A stretch of DNA of 33,694 nt from Lachnospiraceae bacterium (GTDB lineage Bacteria > Bacillota > Clostridia > Lachnospirales > Lachnospiraceae): contig JAUNAG010000011.1 of the NCBI GenBank assembly GCA_030527685.1, positions 1-33,694 of the forward strand, written 5' to 3'. Below are positions 8,408-17,469 of this stretch, one piece after another. The notes under the pieces were generated by a model. The model was not told the origin of the DNA, made no database searches, and worked only from the letters and a program-made list of their open reading frames with translations. Position 1 is the stretch's first letter. The number at the start of each line of letters is the position of its first letter. The position numbers and the translations under genes were made by a program.

Positions 8408-9409
8408 ATGAAAAAACCAGTTCTTCCGGTTCTTCTTCTGACTGCAGCAGCCGTCCTCGGAGGATGCGGCGGCAGTTCCGAAAGCAAACAGGCTGCATCG
8501 GAGGCTGTTTCTGCTGCTTCTGTTAATGATAACGTGACCGACGAAATCACTGAGTCAGAAGGCACCGTCGAGAGCTATCCGGACGATGATGTTCTGGAAA
8601 CAGAAAACTTTGTTGTGAACTCCGACTCCGCACCGACTACAAGTGAGGAGCCGCAGGCGGGCAGCTTCGACAGCTTTGTCTCTCTCGGAAGCTATGACGG
8701 ACTTGAAATTCAGGCCGAAGCAGGCACTGCCATTGAAAGCGGCATGACCGCCAATATTGACTATGTCGGAAAAATCGGCGGTACCGAATACGAAGGCGGC
8801 AGCGGAAGCCGCTACGACTATATGGTCGGTCTCTCCATGTTCGGAGAGGACTTCGACAAAGCTCTGACCGGTCATAAGGCAGGAGACACCTTTACTGTCA
8901 GTATCAGCTATCCGGGTGATTACTACGATGATGTACTTGCAGGCCAGACAGTCGACTTCGATGTCACCGTCAATGCCGTTTATATCACGACACCGGATGT
9001 TGCTCTGATGAATGTCGTCGAGAATTCTACTGTTCTGCAGTATCCTTCTTCTCTGGTTGACGCCCTGAAGGCACAGTATCTGGCACAGTTCCGGTCCGAG
9101 AATTTTGATGAATCTGCTGCCGAGTCCGCTCTCATTGAAGAAAACGGCTTCCCGACAGAAGATGAATTCGATGCCTTCATCCGCTCAAATGTGAAAAACC
9201 AGCTGGTCTATCTCGCCATGATGGACAAAGAAGGCATCACAAAGGACAGCGATACCTTTGCTGCAGCCAGGGTTGATGCACTGACCCGAAACGGTCTTGC
9301 CTCCTCTGTCTCCGAGGCTTTAAGCGGCGGCTATACAGAGCTTGATATCGATCTCATGGCTGAGGAATATCTGGCACAGCAGATCCTTGCTTCAAAGGCA
9401 GCTTCCTGA
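8408..9409 (+). CDS. Lipoprotein with FKBP-type prolyl isomerase domain (trigger-factor-like)
   Basis: A 333-residue secreted lipoprotein. The signal peptide is short and hydrophobic with lipobox LGGC at 17-20, so the mature protein is probably anchored on the outer face of the membrane. A low-complexity acidic Ser/Glu linker (about 21-95) is followed by an FKBP domain at about 110-195 (IDYVGKIGG, FDKALTGHKAGDTFTV, TVDFDVTVNAVY), in the form found in trigger factor. The helical C-terminal part (about 200-333) resembles a trigger-factor C-terminal region. It probably helps fold exported proteins. The start is the ATG after AAAGGAGG at 8408, not the longer upstream reading frame that overlaps degV. 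Confidence 0.85.
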   Translation: MKKPVLPVLLLTAAAVLGGCGGSSESKQAASEAVSAASVNDNVTDEITESEGTVESYPDDDVLETENFVVNSDSAPTTSEEPQAGSFDSFVSLGSYDGLEIQAEAGTAIESGMTANIDYVGKIGGTEYEGGSGSRYDYMVGLSMFGEDFDKALTGHKAGDTFTVSISYPGDYYDDVLAGQTVDFDVTVNAVYITTPDVALMNVVENSTVLQYPSSLVDALKAQYLAQFRSENFDESAAESALIEENGFPTEDEFDAFIRSNVKNQLVYLAMMDKEGITKDSDTFAAARVDALTRNGLASSVSEALSGGYTELDIDLMAEEYLAQQILASKAAS

Positions 9410-9484
9410 AACCAGACTCTTTAACCGGTTCTGTGTTTTAAGGCTTCTTTATAAGACAGCTTATTCAAACAGCTCTGAACTGCA

Positions 9485-9526
9485 AAGCGGGCAGATACCT
9501 TCTGTAAGGTACCTGCCCGCTTTTTT
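9485..9526 (+). terminator. Intrinsic terminator after the lipoprotein gene
   Basis: A 17-bp stem with one mismatch (AAGCGGGCAGATACCTT against AAGGTACCTGCCCGCTT), loop CTGT, then six T. Very strong on plus; the minus side has only a short T run and would act weakly for cbiET. Confidence 0.93.
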
Positions 9527-9595
9527 ATGTTCTTATTTCTCCGGATCCGTCAGGGCACTGCTTTCATGCCTGTAAAGACCGGATTTCGGTTCTTT

Positions 9596-10798
9596 TCAGT
9601 CTGCCCTGTGCGTTCCCGTAATCAGATAATAGGGCGGCTCACCGATCAGGCGGTGTCTGCCGTCTTTTTTCAGCGTTCTGGTCATGCTGATCTGCAGCAT
9701 CTCCGGTGAAAAATGCATGCCGTCCATGAGACGTACTGCCTCTGATGCCCCCTCAACCGTTCTTCTTACTGCCGTCACGCGAACAGCCGGATTTCGTGAG
9801 ATCAGAATCTGCAGAAGATCCTTGATTGTTCCGTCTGTTCCCTGCAGCACAGCTTTGTCCGGTGCCGGGATGTGCGCCAGAGCAGCCGGTACGGCGCCGC
9901 AGATGAAACGAAGCTGCTTCTGCGGAAGTTCTGTCTTCTCTGCTCTAAGCATCGCCGTTTCCACAGTCTCCTGACTGCGTTCAATGGCGAACACCCTGCC
10001 TTCCGCTCCGGTCAGATAAGCCATCTCTTCCGAGAGCTCGCCTGTTCCGCAGCCGATATCATAGATGACATCGCCCTTTTCAATCTGCAGATCGCGCAGC
10101 ACTGCGGCTCTGATTTCTTTCGGCACAGAAAGGATTCCGGTTGTCTCCTCTTCTCCCGAAAAGATGCCGGAACGAAGAAGATTCTTCTTTTCCGGGAACC
10201 TGACCCAGACATAAGAGTCTTTTCCAAACTGTTCTTCCTTTGCAAGCTCTGCTGCCGTTCCGTGGAAGATCCGCTCCGTCTCCCTGCCGGGATTCCAGAC
10301 GCAGACTGCCTCCTCGTGACCGGCAAGCTGCAGCAGCTCCTTCAGCTCCTCCTGCTTCTCCGGCTCGCGCAGGAAGAATGCTCTTCCCGTAAACACTTCC
10401 TCTGCATCGTCCGGAAGATCGCCGTTCCGGCAGAGAAGGGTGTCCTCTGTATTGATTCCGGTTTTTGCCGCCAGATAGTCAAGCGGTGCCATCCCCGGGA
10501 TCACCTGCAGATGAAAATCACGCAGGGCAGCCAGAATCTCCTGCCCGTACGGCTCACTCAGATTCCACGGAACAAGAACCGAAATCTTTTCTTTTGCGGT
10601 GGTTTCGATCAGATGCCGCACTTCTCCGGCCGTCTCTGCGGCGTTCGCGATTGTCACATGATCGGCACCGATTTCATGCAGCATGGCTGATGATGCAATC
10701 AGAAGCTCGGAGGCACGGATTGCAGCCGCTGCCTGTCTCGTCAGATAGCGGGAATTTCCGCAGCCGCAGCCAATTAACCAGATCTGCTTATCTCCCAT
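9596..10798 (-). CDS. Divergent CbiE-CbiT fusion (precorrin-6Y methyltransferase-like)
   Basis: About 400 residues with two methyltransferase modules. Residues 1-200 resemble CbiE (start IWLIGCGCGNSRYLT, PGMAPLDYLAAKTG near 101). Residues 220-400 resemble CbiT, with SAM motif DIGCGTG at 247-253 and GRVFAIERSQE. CobL/CbiET catalyses C5/C15 methylation and decarboxylation of precorrin-6Y in cobalamin synthesis. The CbiE half is unusual: the family GDP-x-x-Y substrate loop is replaced by PWNLSEPYG (about 77-85). No other cobalamin genes are in view. The start is the ATG overlapping the EamA stop (TAATG), so translation is coupled; the longer frame upstream lies inside eamA. Family is likely; activity is uncertain. 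Confidence 0.75.
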   Translation of the reverse strand: MGDKQIWLIGCGCGNSRYLTRQAAAAIRASELLIASSAMLHEIGADHVTIANAAETAGEVRHLIETTAKEKISVLVPWNLSEPYGQEILAALRDFHLQVIPGMAPLDYLAAKTGINTEDTLLCRNGDLPDDAEEVFTGRAFFLREPEKQEELKELLQLAGHEEAVCVWNPGRETERIFHGTAAELAKEEQFGKDSYVWVRFPEKKNLLRSGIFSGEEETTGILSVPKEIRAAVLRDLQIEKGDVIYDIGCGTGELSEEMAYLTGAEGRVFAIERSQETVETAMLRAEKTELPQKQLRFICGAVPAALAHIPAPDKAVLQGTDGTIKDLLQILISRNPAVRVTAVRRTVEGASEAVRLMDGMHFSPEMLQISMTRTLKKDGRHRLIGEPPYYLITGTHRAD

Positions 10799-11745
10799 TA
10801 TGCCTGCTCCTTTCGCCTGCCGGAAAGCAGTATGGAAATCAGAATTGCCGTAAACATCAGCGCACAGCCGCCAAGTTCTCTTGCAGACAGCCTCTGTCCC
10901 AGAAGCATCCAGCCTCCGACCGCACTGAATACGCACTCCAGACACATGACCAGAGATGCAATCGTCGGATCCAGCCCCTTCTGTCCGATAATCTGAAGCG
11001 TATAACCGACTCCACTGGACATCACACCTGCATAAAGAAGAGCAGGAAGTGCAGCTCTGATATCAGACAGTGCCGGCTTCTCCATGACAAGCATCAGAAA
11101 CGTCGCGATTACCGCACACGTCAGACTCTGCAGAAACGACAGACGAACGCCGTCCAGAAACGACGAGTAGTGATTGACCAGCAGGATCTGCACGCTGAAG
11201 AGAACCGCACAGAGCAGCATGATCAGGTCGCCCCTGTTGATGCCGCCTGCATTTCCCGGCGTCATACAAAGCAGGTATAAACCTGCCGTTCCGATCACAA
11301 CACTGATCCAGATAGACGGTGCCGGTCTCTGCCCGATCACGATCGACAGAATCGGAACCAGCACCACGTACAGTGTGGTAATAAAGCCCGCCTTTGCCGT
11401 CGTGGTATAGGCGATTCCGATCTGCTGTGCGGCTGAAGCGCATAGAAGTGCCGTTCCGCAGGAAACTCCCGCAAGCAGATACATCCTCTTCTGATGACGG
11501 TTCAGCTGTTTGGTTTCGGTCTCCTCAGCTGCTTCGCTGTTTCTGCGAAGTGTCAGTACCCGGATGACCGGAATCAGAAAAAGAACGGCAATCCAGTTAC
11601 GGATTGCCAGAAAGGTAAATGCTCCAACATACTCCGCGCCGACGCTCTGCGACACGAAGGCAAAGCCCCAGACAACCGCCGTCAGAAGAAGAATCAATAC
11701 ATGTGTCAGCTGATATGTCCGGTCATTGATGCTTTTCTGTTTCAT
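10798..11745 (-). CDS. EamA/DMT-family transporter
   Basis: A 315-residue integral membrane protein with about ten hydrophobic segments arranged as two EamA repeats, as in drug/metabolite transporters such as RhaT and YdcZ relatives. Recognisable pieces are LLTAVVWGFAFV near the N-terminus and a VPILSIVIGQRP stretch. The substrate cannot be predicted from sequence. The gene overlaps the phosphodiesterase gene by 4 nt (ATGA) and cbiET by 1 nt, so the three are translated from one mRNA. Confidence 0.9.
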   Translation of the reverse strand: MKQKSINDRTYQLTHVLILLLTAVVWGFAFVSQSVGAEYVGAFTFLAIRNWIAVLFLIPVIRVLTLRRNSEAAEETETKQLNRHQKRMYLLAGVSCGTALLCASAAQQIGIAYTTTAKAGFITTLYVVLVPILSIVIGQRPAPSIWISVVIGTAGLYLLCMTPGNAGGINRGDLIMLLCAVLFSVQILLVNHYSSFLDGVRLSFLQSLTCAVIATFLMLVMEKPALSDIRAALPALLYAGVMSSGVGYTLQIIGQKGLDPTIASLVMCLECVFSAVGGWMLLGQRLSARELGGCALMFTAILISILLSGRRKEQA

Positions 11746-12287
11746 GCCTTATAACTCATCCATACACTTCCGTCGGTGACATCCTTCCAGAGGAATTCCT
11801 CTCCGTCGAAGGTCATGTAGCTGTGTCTGCTTCCCTCCTTCGGAATGGAGACAGAACCCGGATTGAGATACACATAGTCCTCATGCTCCACGCACTTCGG
11901 AACATGTGTATGACCGGTCATCAGCAGGTCACCGGCGCTGTGCGGCGGCGGATTCAGCTCGCCCGCATGATGTCCGTGTGTGATGTAAAGCATCTTCTTT
12001 CCGACCGGAAGAAGTGCGTACTCTGCCATCACCGGAAACTCCAGTACCATCTGATCAACCTCTGCCTCACAATTTCCTCTGACGCAGAACAGGACATCCT
12101 TTCTCTCATTCAGAAGCTGAATGACTTCCTTCGGTGCATATTCCTCCGGAAGGTCATTGCGCGGTCCGTGGTATAACAGATCTCCGAGCAGAAGCAGTCT
12201 GTCTGCCTTCTCCTCATCAAAGCGTGCAAGCATGTCCCGGCAGTAACGTGCCGAGCCGTGAATGTCCGATGCAATCATCAGATACAT
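11742..12287 (-). CDS. yfcE: YfcE-type metallophosphoesterase
   Basis: A 181-residue calcineurin-like phosphoesterase of the YfcE/MJ0936 family. All metal-site motifs are present: D8 and H10 (SDIHG), D36 (LLGDLLYHGP), N72 (RGNCE), H104/H106 (ITHGHH), and H126/H128 (GHTHVP). Known homologues hydrolyse phosphodiesters in vitro; the natural substrate is not settled. Length and motif order match E. coli YfcE. It follows cdd by 26 nt and overlaps eamA, so it belongs to the nucleoside-salvage transcript, which fits a role on nucleotide-like substrates (inference). Confidence 0.9.
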   Translation of the reverse strand: MYLMIASDIHGSARYCRDMLARFDEEKADRLLLLGDLLYHGPRNDLPEEYAPKEVIQLLNERKDVLFCVRGNCEAEVDQMVLEFPVMAEYALLPVGKKMLYITHGHHAGELNPPPHSAGDLLMTGHTHVPKCVEHEDYVYLNPGSVSIPKEGSRHSYMTFDGEEFLWKDVTDGSVWMSYKA

Positions 12288-12313
12288 TGATCCAATCCCC
12301 CTTGTAATTCCTT

Positions 12314-12748
12314 TTATGAAAGCAGGTCCCCCGGACCGAAACCGTCCGGGAGATATTCCCGCAGCGTATGAACGCGATAATCATCCGGGCTTTTTGCCGT
12401 GATAATCAGAAAATGCTCCGGATCGCAGAACTCCATCATGACCTGTCTGCAGACGCCGCACGGCGGGCAGTAGCCGGAAAGTTCTCCGTCCTTTCCGCCC
12501 ACAATCGCAATCGCGCGGAAATGGCGTGTACCTTCTGCCACCGCGGTGAAGAAGGCCGTCCGTTCCGCACAGTTTGTTGCAGTCAGTCCGGCATTCTCAA
12601 TGTTGCAGCCTCCGTAGATTTTGCCGTCGGCGGACAGTAATGCCGCACCGACCTTGAATCCGGAGTAAGGCGTATAGGAATATGCAAGCATATCAATCGC
12701 CTTTTCGATCATCTCCCGAACCGGAAGCTCTTCTGTCAAAGCCTTCAT
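12314..12748 (-). CDS. cdd: Cytidine deaminase
   Basis: A 144-residue homotetramer-type cytidine deaminase converting cytidine or deoxycytidine to uridine or deoxyuridine. The zinc and catalytic residues are clear: C60-A-E62 (NCAERTAFF) and C97-x-x-C100 (CPPCGVC); the substrate segment is GGCNIENAGL. It follows deoD by 12 nt. With udp and deoD upstream it forms a complete small pyrimidine/purine nucleoside salvage unit. Length is slightly above the usual 130-136. Confidence 0.96.
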   Translation of the reverse strand: MKALTEELPVREMIEKAIDMLAYSYTPYSGFKVGAALLSADGKIYGGCNIENAGLTATNCAERTAFFTAVAEGTRHFRAIAIVGGKDGELSGYCPPCGVCRQVMMEFCDPEHFLIITAKSPDDYRVHTLREYLPDGFGPGDLLS

Positions 12749-12760
12749 CTCTTCGTCCTC

Positions 12761-13474
12761 TCAGGCAAGTTCCAGTGCCAGCTCCATCATCTTTCTGAAG
12801 GTTGTCTGACGTTCGTCGGAGCTCAGTGCTTTTCCGGAATACAGCTCATCGGAGATTGTCAGGATGGAAAGTGCCTGCTTGCCGGAAGCTGCTGCTTCCA
12901 TGTAAAGAGCGGCTGTCTCCATCTCTACGCAGAGAACGCCCATGCGAATCCACGGCTCATTGGCGTGAGGATCTGCATTGTAGAAGGCATCTTCTGACAG
13001 AACATTTCCCACAACATACTTTGTGCCCTGCTTGTCAGCTACTGCTGCGGCGCCGGAAAGCAGTGACCAGTCAGCAATCGGAGCAAAAGTTCCGTTGAAG
13101 TGATACTGAGCTGCCCAGTTAGATTCTGTGCAGGCACCCTGTGCAATGACAATGTCATTGATCTTGCACTTCTCGTTGATTGCGCCGGCAGAACCGATAC
13201 GGATAATCTTCTTTACATCATAGAAGTTGTAAAGCTCATGGGAATAGATGCCGATAGAGGGCATACCCATGCCGCCGCCCATGACGGAAACCTTCTTGCC
13301 GTTGTAAGTGCCTGTATAGCCAAGCATATTGCGGACATCTGTGACGAGCTTTGCGTCCTCAAGATATGTCTCTGCAATGAACTTTGCGCGGAGCGGATCA
13401 CCCGGCATCAGTACTGTTTCTGCAAAATCACCCTTCTTTGCGCGGTTGTGTGGTGTCGGTGTAAAGTCACTCAT
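12761..13474 (-). CDS. deoD: Purine-nucleoside phosphorylase, DeoD type
   Basis: A 237-residue member of the hexameric bacterial PNP family, phosphorolysing purine (deoxy)nucleosides to base and (deoxy)ribose-1-phosphate. Motifs are TPHNRA and VLMPGDPLRAKFIAE at the N-terminus (phosphate site), RIGSAGAI, CVEMETAALY and the base-binding TISDEL. Length is exactly typical. The start follows AGGAGATTTACAAC. It lies between udp (96 nt upstream, with a hairpin between) and cdd. Confidence 0.97.
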   Translation of the reverse strand: MSDFTPTPHNRAKKGDFAETVLMPGDPLRAKFIAETYLEDAKLVTDVRNMLGYTGTYNGKKVSVMGGGMGMPSIGIYSHELYNFYDVKKIIRIGSAGAINEKCKINDIVIAQGACTESNWAAQYHFNGTFAPIADWSLLSGAAAVADKQGTKYVVGNVLSEDAFYNADPHANEPWIRMGVLCVEMETAALYMEAAASGKQALSILTISDELYSGKALSSDERQTTFRKMMELALELA

Positions 13475-13530
13475 GTTGTAAATCTCCTCTCATCTTGCGT
13501 AAGTTTATGTCTTTTACAGTCATGCTGCCG

Positions 13531-13555
13531 GATGCTGCAGACAGGCTGCAGCATC
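13531..13555 (-). other. Hairpin between udp and deoD
   Basis: A perfect 10-bp stem (GATGCTGCAG/CTGCAGCATC) with a 5-nt loop in the 96-nt gap. No U-tract follows on the minus strand. It may tune the expression ratio of udp to deoD by mRNA stability, but this is only inferred from placement. Confidence 0.45.
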
Positions 13556-13570
13556 TGACTGCCGCTGTTG

Positions 13571-14350
13571 TCAGCTTTTCTGCTGATCTTCTCTGATCAT
13601 GATCCGGATTGCTTCAATCGCAGTCCGAATCGGCATATCCACATCGTGGACGACCGGATTCTCAAGGCCGGCTGCTTCTCTCTCCTGGTTTGCCACCACG
13701 AGGAACAGAGAGCCGACGCGCACACGCAGGAAGCTTCCTGCGATAAAAAGTGCAGCCGATTCCATCTCGGATGCAAGACAGCCCATGCGCAGCCATGCCT
13801 GCCACTTGTTCTGCAGCTCATAACTGACCGGCATCAGCTCCGGATTGTGCTGTCCGTAGAATGCGTCCTTGCACTGCACAACACCGACATGATAGGGAAC
13901 GCCAAGCTTTTTTGCTCCCTGAATCATGGCTGTGAGCACTTCGTAATCTGCTACTGCCGGATACTCGATCGGTGCATATTCCTTGCTGGTGCCTTCCATA
14001 CGAATCGCACCCTGGGCAATCACGACATCTCCGCTCATGACATTGGTCTGCATGCCTCCGCAGGTTCCCACACGAAGGAAGGTGTCTGCGCCGCACTTGA
14101 CCAGCTCCTCAATAGCGATGGATGCGGATGCTCCGCCGATTCCGGTTGAAGTGACGCTGACCGGAACGCCGTCCAGTGTTCCGGTATAGGTCACGAATTC
14201 TCTGCTGTCTGCAATCAGCTTCGGATTATCAAAATAAGCAGCAATCTTTGCGCAGCGCTTCGGGTCGCCCGGAAGCAGCACGTATCTGCCCACTTCACCC
14301 TTTGCTACCTGAATATGATATTGTCTGCTCGGATCCTCCGAATAATTCAT
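13571..14350 (-). CDS. udp: Uridine phosphorylase
   Basis: A 259-residue nucleoside phosphorylase-I family protein matching uridine phosphorylase: [20 protein letters not shown], the phosphate-site [38 protein letters not shown] and SEMESAALF. It splits uridine into uracil and ribose-1-phosphate. Length is close to the E. coli enzyme (253). It begins 14 nt after the HerA-like gene and precedes deoD. Substrate could include thymidine, but Udp is the best match. Confidence 0.94.
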   Translation of the reverse strand: MNYSEDPSRQYHIQVAKGEVGRYVLLPGDPKRCAKIAAYFDNPKLIADSREFVTYTGTLDGVPVSVTSTGIGGASASIAIEELVKCGADTFLRVGTCGGMQTNVMSGDVVIAQGAIRMEGTSKEYAPIEYPAVADYEVLTAMIQGAKKLGVPYHVGVVQCKDAFYGQHNPELMPVSYELQNKWQAWLRMGCLASEMESAALFIAGSFLRVRVGSLFLVVANQEREAAGLENPVVHDVDMPIRTAIEAIRIMIREDQQKS

Positions 14351-14364
14351 AACTGTTCCTCCTG

Positions 14365-15963
14365 TCAGATCTTGAACAGCGTGTTCAGCAGTCCTCTGCC
14401 GAGGCTTGCGCCGACGTTGCCGCCGACAGTCTTGCCTGTTGTGCCGAAGGTCTTGCCGACTGCCTTGCCTGCCTCACGTCCGATGCTTCCGATGACGGTG
14501 GAGGCAACGCTCTTTACCACGCGTTTCTTATCTTTTTCTTCCTGTTCTTTTCTGCGGGCCTCTTCTCTCTCAGCTGCCGCCTGCTCTCTTGCTGCCTGCT
14601 TATCTGCAAGTTCCTGTGCCTTAGCCTCTTCACGGGCCTGCTGCTCCTGCTGCAGTGCAGCTGCCTTCTGCTCATCAAGACGGGCCAGCATCTCATAGGC
14701 AGAATCCGGATCTACCGCATTGGCATATTTGCTGTAAAGAAGACTTCCCTTGACCGCCTGCTCTCTCTCGTCATCCGTAATGGATCCGAAGCTGCTCTTC
14801 GGCGGCAGAATGCTTACCTTCTCGCAGATACCCGGAATGCCGTCCTCTCCAAGGAAGGATACGACTGCCTCGCCTGTTCCCAGAGAGAGAATCGTCTCAT
14901 ATGTGTTAAATGCCGGGTTTGCACGGAAGGCATCTGCAGCAGCCTTGACTGCTCTCTGATCTGCCGGTGAATAAGCGTGCAGGCCGTGCTCCACCTTATT
15001 GCCGAGCTGTGAAAGCACACCGTCCGGGATGTCCTTCGGGTTCTGTGTGCAGAAGTAGATGCCGACACCCTTTGAGCGGACAAGCTTGACTACCTGTTCG
15101 ATCTTGTCCAGCAGTGTCTTTGATGTGTCCTTAAACAGCAGGTGTGCCTCATCGAAGAAGAAGACCATCTTCGGTTTTGCAAGATCACCGACTTCCGGAA
15201 GTGTCTCGAAAAGTTCGGACAGGAACCACAGCAGGAAGGTGGAATACAGGATTCCGCTGTTGATCAGACTGCTGCTGTCCAGAATGTTGATCATGCCCTT
15301 TCCGCCTTCTCCGATTGCAAGCCAGTCGAGAATATTCAGTCCCGGCTCGCCGAAGAAGCGGTCGCCGCCTGCTACTTCAAGTGCCACGACAGCACGTGTA
15401 ATCGCACCGATTGTGGCGGAGCTCATGCGGCCGTACTCAGCCTCAAAAGTCTTGCTCTCTGTGTTGACATAGTTCAGCATGGACTTCAGGTCCTTGGTGT
15501 CATACAGGAACAGACCGTTGTCATCCGCAATCTTGAATACGATCGCAAGTACATCGGACTGCAGCTCGTTGAGTCCGAGAATTCTTGCCAGAAGAAGCGG
15601 TCCCATCTCGGAAATCGTTGTGCGGAGCTGGATGCCCTTCTCACCGTAGATATCCCAGAGTGTGACCGGATATCCCTGATAGGAAAAGCCCTCTTCGGCC
15701 AGACCGAAGCGTGCAATGCGTGCCTGCATATCCTCGCTGTCGGTTCCGGCTGCCATGATGCTGGCGATGTCGCCCTTTACATCAGCCATGAAGACAGGAA
15801 CGCCCATCTCACTGAAGGATTCAGCCAGTACCTTTAAAGTCACGGTCTTTCCCGTACCGGTTGCACCCGCAACCAGGCCGTGGCGATTCGCCATACGCGG
15901 AAGCATTGAAATCTGTCTTCCGTCTTCGGTTGTGCCGACCCAGATCTTTCCGTCCTTAATCAT
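14365..15963 (-). CDS. HerA-like ATPase (DUF853/YjgR family)
   Basis: About 532 residues. A HerA/FtsK-type P-loop ATPase: Walker A GATGTGKT at 33-40, Walker B VFFFDEAH ending at 274, and a sensor-like [20 protein letters not shown]. This is the DUF853 (YjgR) family, whose cellular role is not established. After the ATPase come a charged Gln/Glu/Ala-rich probable coiled coil (about 430-485) and a Gly/Lys-rich tail (486-532). The start is the ATG at 15963, with GGAGG 7 nt before it; the in-frame upstream start at 15987 lacks one. Position beside nucleoside salvage genes does not explain its function. Confidence 0.9.
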   Translation of the reverse strand: MIKDGKIWVGTTEDGRQISMLPRMANRHGLVAGATGTGKTVTLKVLAESFSEMGVPVFMADVKGDIASIMAAGTDSEDMQARIARFGLAEEGFSYQGYPVTLWDIYGEKGIQLRTTISEMGPLLLARILGLNELQSDVLAIVFKIADDNGLFLYDTKDLKSMLNYVNTESKTFEAEYGRMSSATIGAITRAVVALEVAGGDRFFGEPGLNILDWLAIGEGGKGMINILDSSSLINSGILYSTFLLWFLSELFETLPEVGDLAKPKMVFFFDEAHLLFKDTSKTLLDKIEQVVKLVRSKGVGIYFCTQNPKDIPDGVLSQLGNKVEHGLHAYSPADQRAVKAAADAFRANPAFNTYETILSLGTGEAVVSFLGEDGIPGICEKVSILPPKSSFGSITDDEREQAVKGSLLYSKYANAVDPDSAYEMLARLDEQKAAALQQEQQAREEAKAQELADKQAAREQAAAEREEARRKEQEEKDKKRVVKSVASTVIGSIGREAGKAVGKTFGTTGKTVGGNVGASLGRGLLNTLFKI

Positions 15964-16001
15964 ATCGGTTCCTCCAATCCATATCATATATATTTTTTCA
16001 G

Positions 16002-16016
16002 GCGCCCTTGCGGCGC
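16002..16016 (-). other. Small GC hairpin between capA-like and HerA-like genes
   Basis: GCGCC/GGCGC stem with a 5-nt loop in the 63-nt gap. It is followed by A rather than U residues on the transcribed strand, so it is not a terminator. Confidence 0.25.
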
Positions 16017-16026
16017 ATAAAGCCGT

Positions 16027-17469
16027 TTACTGCAGGAACTGAGAAGGGATCTCCTTATTGACGATATCCCAGAGATAGGAGGTCGTCATCGTCTCACCTT
16101 CAAAATCCTTTACACCGTGCTCCGCTGCCAGTTCATCTGTGTAATCCGCAAGCGGATAGATGCAGACGTTATTGCGGTCACCTGTATAATGTGTCACGAT
16201 CGGTCTGCAGTGAAGACCTGTACAGATGACATCGCCGGTCTGCGGATTTCTTGCAAAATCAGCTGTTGTCAGAACGCTCAGCAGGTTCGCTCTTTCCTTC
16301 TGGCCGGAGATAAAGTTTCCTCCGCCGTACTGAACCGGGACCAGCTTTCCTTCTGAATTTCTGAGCACACGGACCTGCTGCAGCAGATGTGTGTGATTGC
16401 CGAGGATGAGATCTGCGCCCCATTCGGCCATCTTCTGCGCCAGACTTACCATGCCGTCTGTCAGATATTCCTCGTTCTCGTCGCCCCAGTGTGCATGCAC
16501 CACCACAATGTCTGCGTTGGCCTTTGCATTTTTAATCAGTGACTCGATCCGGCTCTCACTGGAGGTCCAGATCAGCTTGCCGTCGGCAGCATCGGACTCC
16601 TGATTTGTGAAGTCAAGAATACCGATAAATGCAACCTTAAAGCCGTTTGCTTCCACTGTGTGCAGCATGGCTCTGTCATCTTCGTCTGTATAGGCGCCGC
16701 AGTAGGGGTAGCCCTTCTCCGTCACATAATCCAGAGACTCGATCAGACCGCTCACACCCTGATCCAGGATATGGTTGTTTGCAAAGTTCAGCATGTCGAA
16801 GCCGGTGTCAATGAGTGTATCTGCCACGACTGCAGGCACATTGAAGCGGGGATAGCCGCTGACCTCGAAGATTCTGGAGGCAATCGGTGCCTCCTGGTTA
16901 ACTGTTGCCACATCCGCTTCTTCGATAAACGGCTTCACTCTCTCGTAGTAGGGAGTGAAATCGTAGCTGCCGTCCTCTTTTCTTGCATTGAGGAACAGCT
17001 GCTCATGAATGATATTGTCACCGGTGCCGAGAATCGTCAGCTTCTCGGAATAGGCCGGATCCTGATTGAAGTAGATCTCTTCTCCGTCGCTTGTCGTCAG
17101 AGCGAGCTGCGGTCCTGACGGTGTTTCCTCTTCCACCGGTTCCGGAACACTTTCCACAACGGAAACAACCGGCTGCTCAGTCTGTACCACCTCAACCGGC
17201 GTCTGAACCGTTTCCTCCACATCTCTTGCTCCGTGTCTGCGGACTGCGGGGATGATGATTCCCACCAGAAGAATCAGAAACAGAAGTACGGCACCTCCGC
17301 CGAGCAGCAGCTGCCGTCTGACCTGCTGCTCGCGTTCCAGTCTGATCAGCTCCGAACTGCGTCTTCCTGTACGGGCAGGTGTGCTCTGCGCAGGCTTCTT
17401 TCCCGCAGCAGGTGTACGCTTAGCCCCGTTATGCTGTGCTTTTTTTCTGTCTCTTTTTTCTTCTGCCAT
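16027..17469 (-). CDS. CapA-family membrane-anchored metallophosphatase-like protein
   Basis: A 480-residue protein with a basic, Lys/Arg-rich cytoplasmic N-terminus, a single membrane segment at about 54-75, a Val/Glu/Pro-rich linker, and a PGA_cap (CapA) domain from about 143 (LTILGTGDNIIHEQLF). Metallophosphatase-like motifs are present: FANNHILDQG, VVHAHWGDENEEY and ILGNHTHLLQ. CapA proteins take part in poly-gamma-glutamate capsule synthesis, but many clostridial members stand alone and their role is unknown. No capB or capC is nearby. Its ATG overlaps the carboxypeptidase stop codon (TGATG), so the pair is coupled and likely works at the cell envelope. Confidence 0.88.
   Translation of the reverse strand: MAEEKRDRKKAQHNGAKRTPAAGKKPAQSTPARTGRRSSELIRLEREQQVRRQLLLGGGAVLLFLILLVGIIIPAVRRHGARDVEETVQTPVEVVQTEQPVVSVVESVPEPVEEETPSGPQLALTTSDGEEIYFNQDPAYSEKLTILGTGDNIIHEQLFLNARKEDGSYDFTPYYERVKPFIEEADVATVNQEAPIASRIFEVSGYPRFNVPAVVADTLIDTGFDMLNFANNHILDQGVSGLIESLDYVTEKGYPYCGAYTDEDDRAMLHTVEANGFKVAFIGILDFTNQESDAADGKLIWTSSESRIESLIKNAKANADIVVVHAHWGDENEEYLTDGMVSLAQKMAEWGADLILGNHTHLLQQVRVLRNSEGKLVPVQYGGGNFISGQKERANLLSVLTTADFARNPQTGDVICTGLHCRPIVTHYTGDRNNVCIYPLADYTDELAAEHGVKDFEGETMTTSYLWDIVNKEIPSQFLQ

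Noticed and set aside
16027..17469. Poly-gamma-glutamate capsule locus
   Set aside because: Only a CapA-like protein is present; capB, capC and capE are missing from the neighbourhood.
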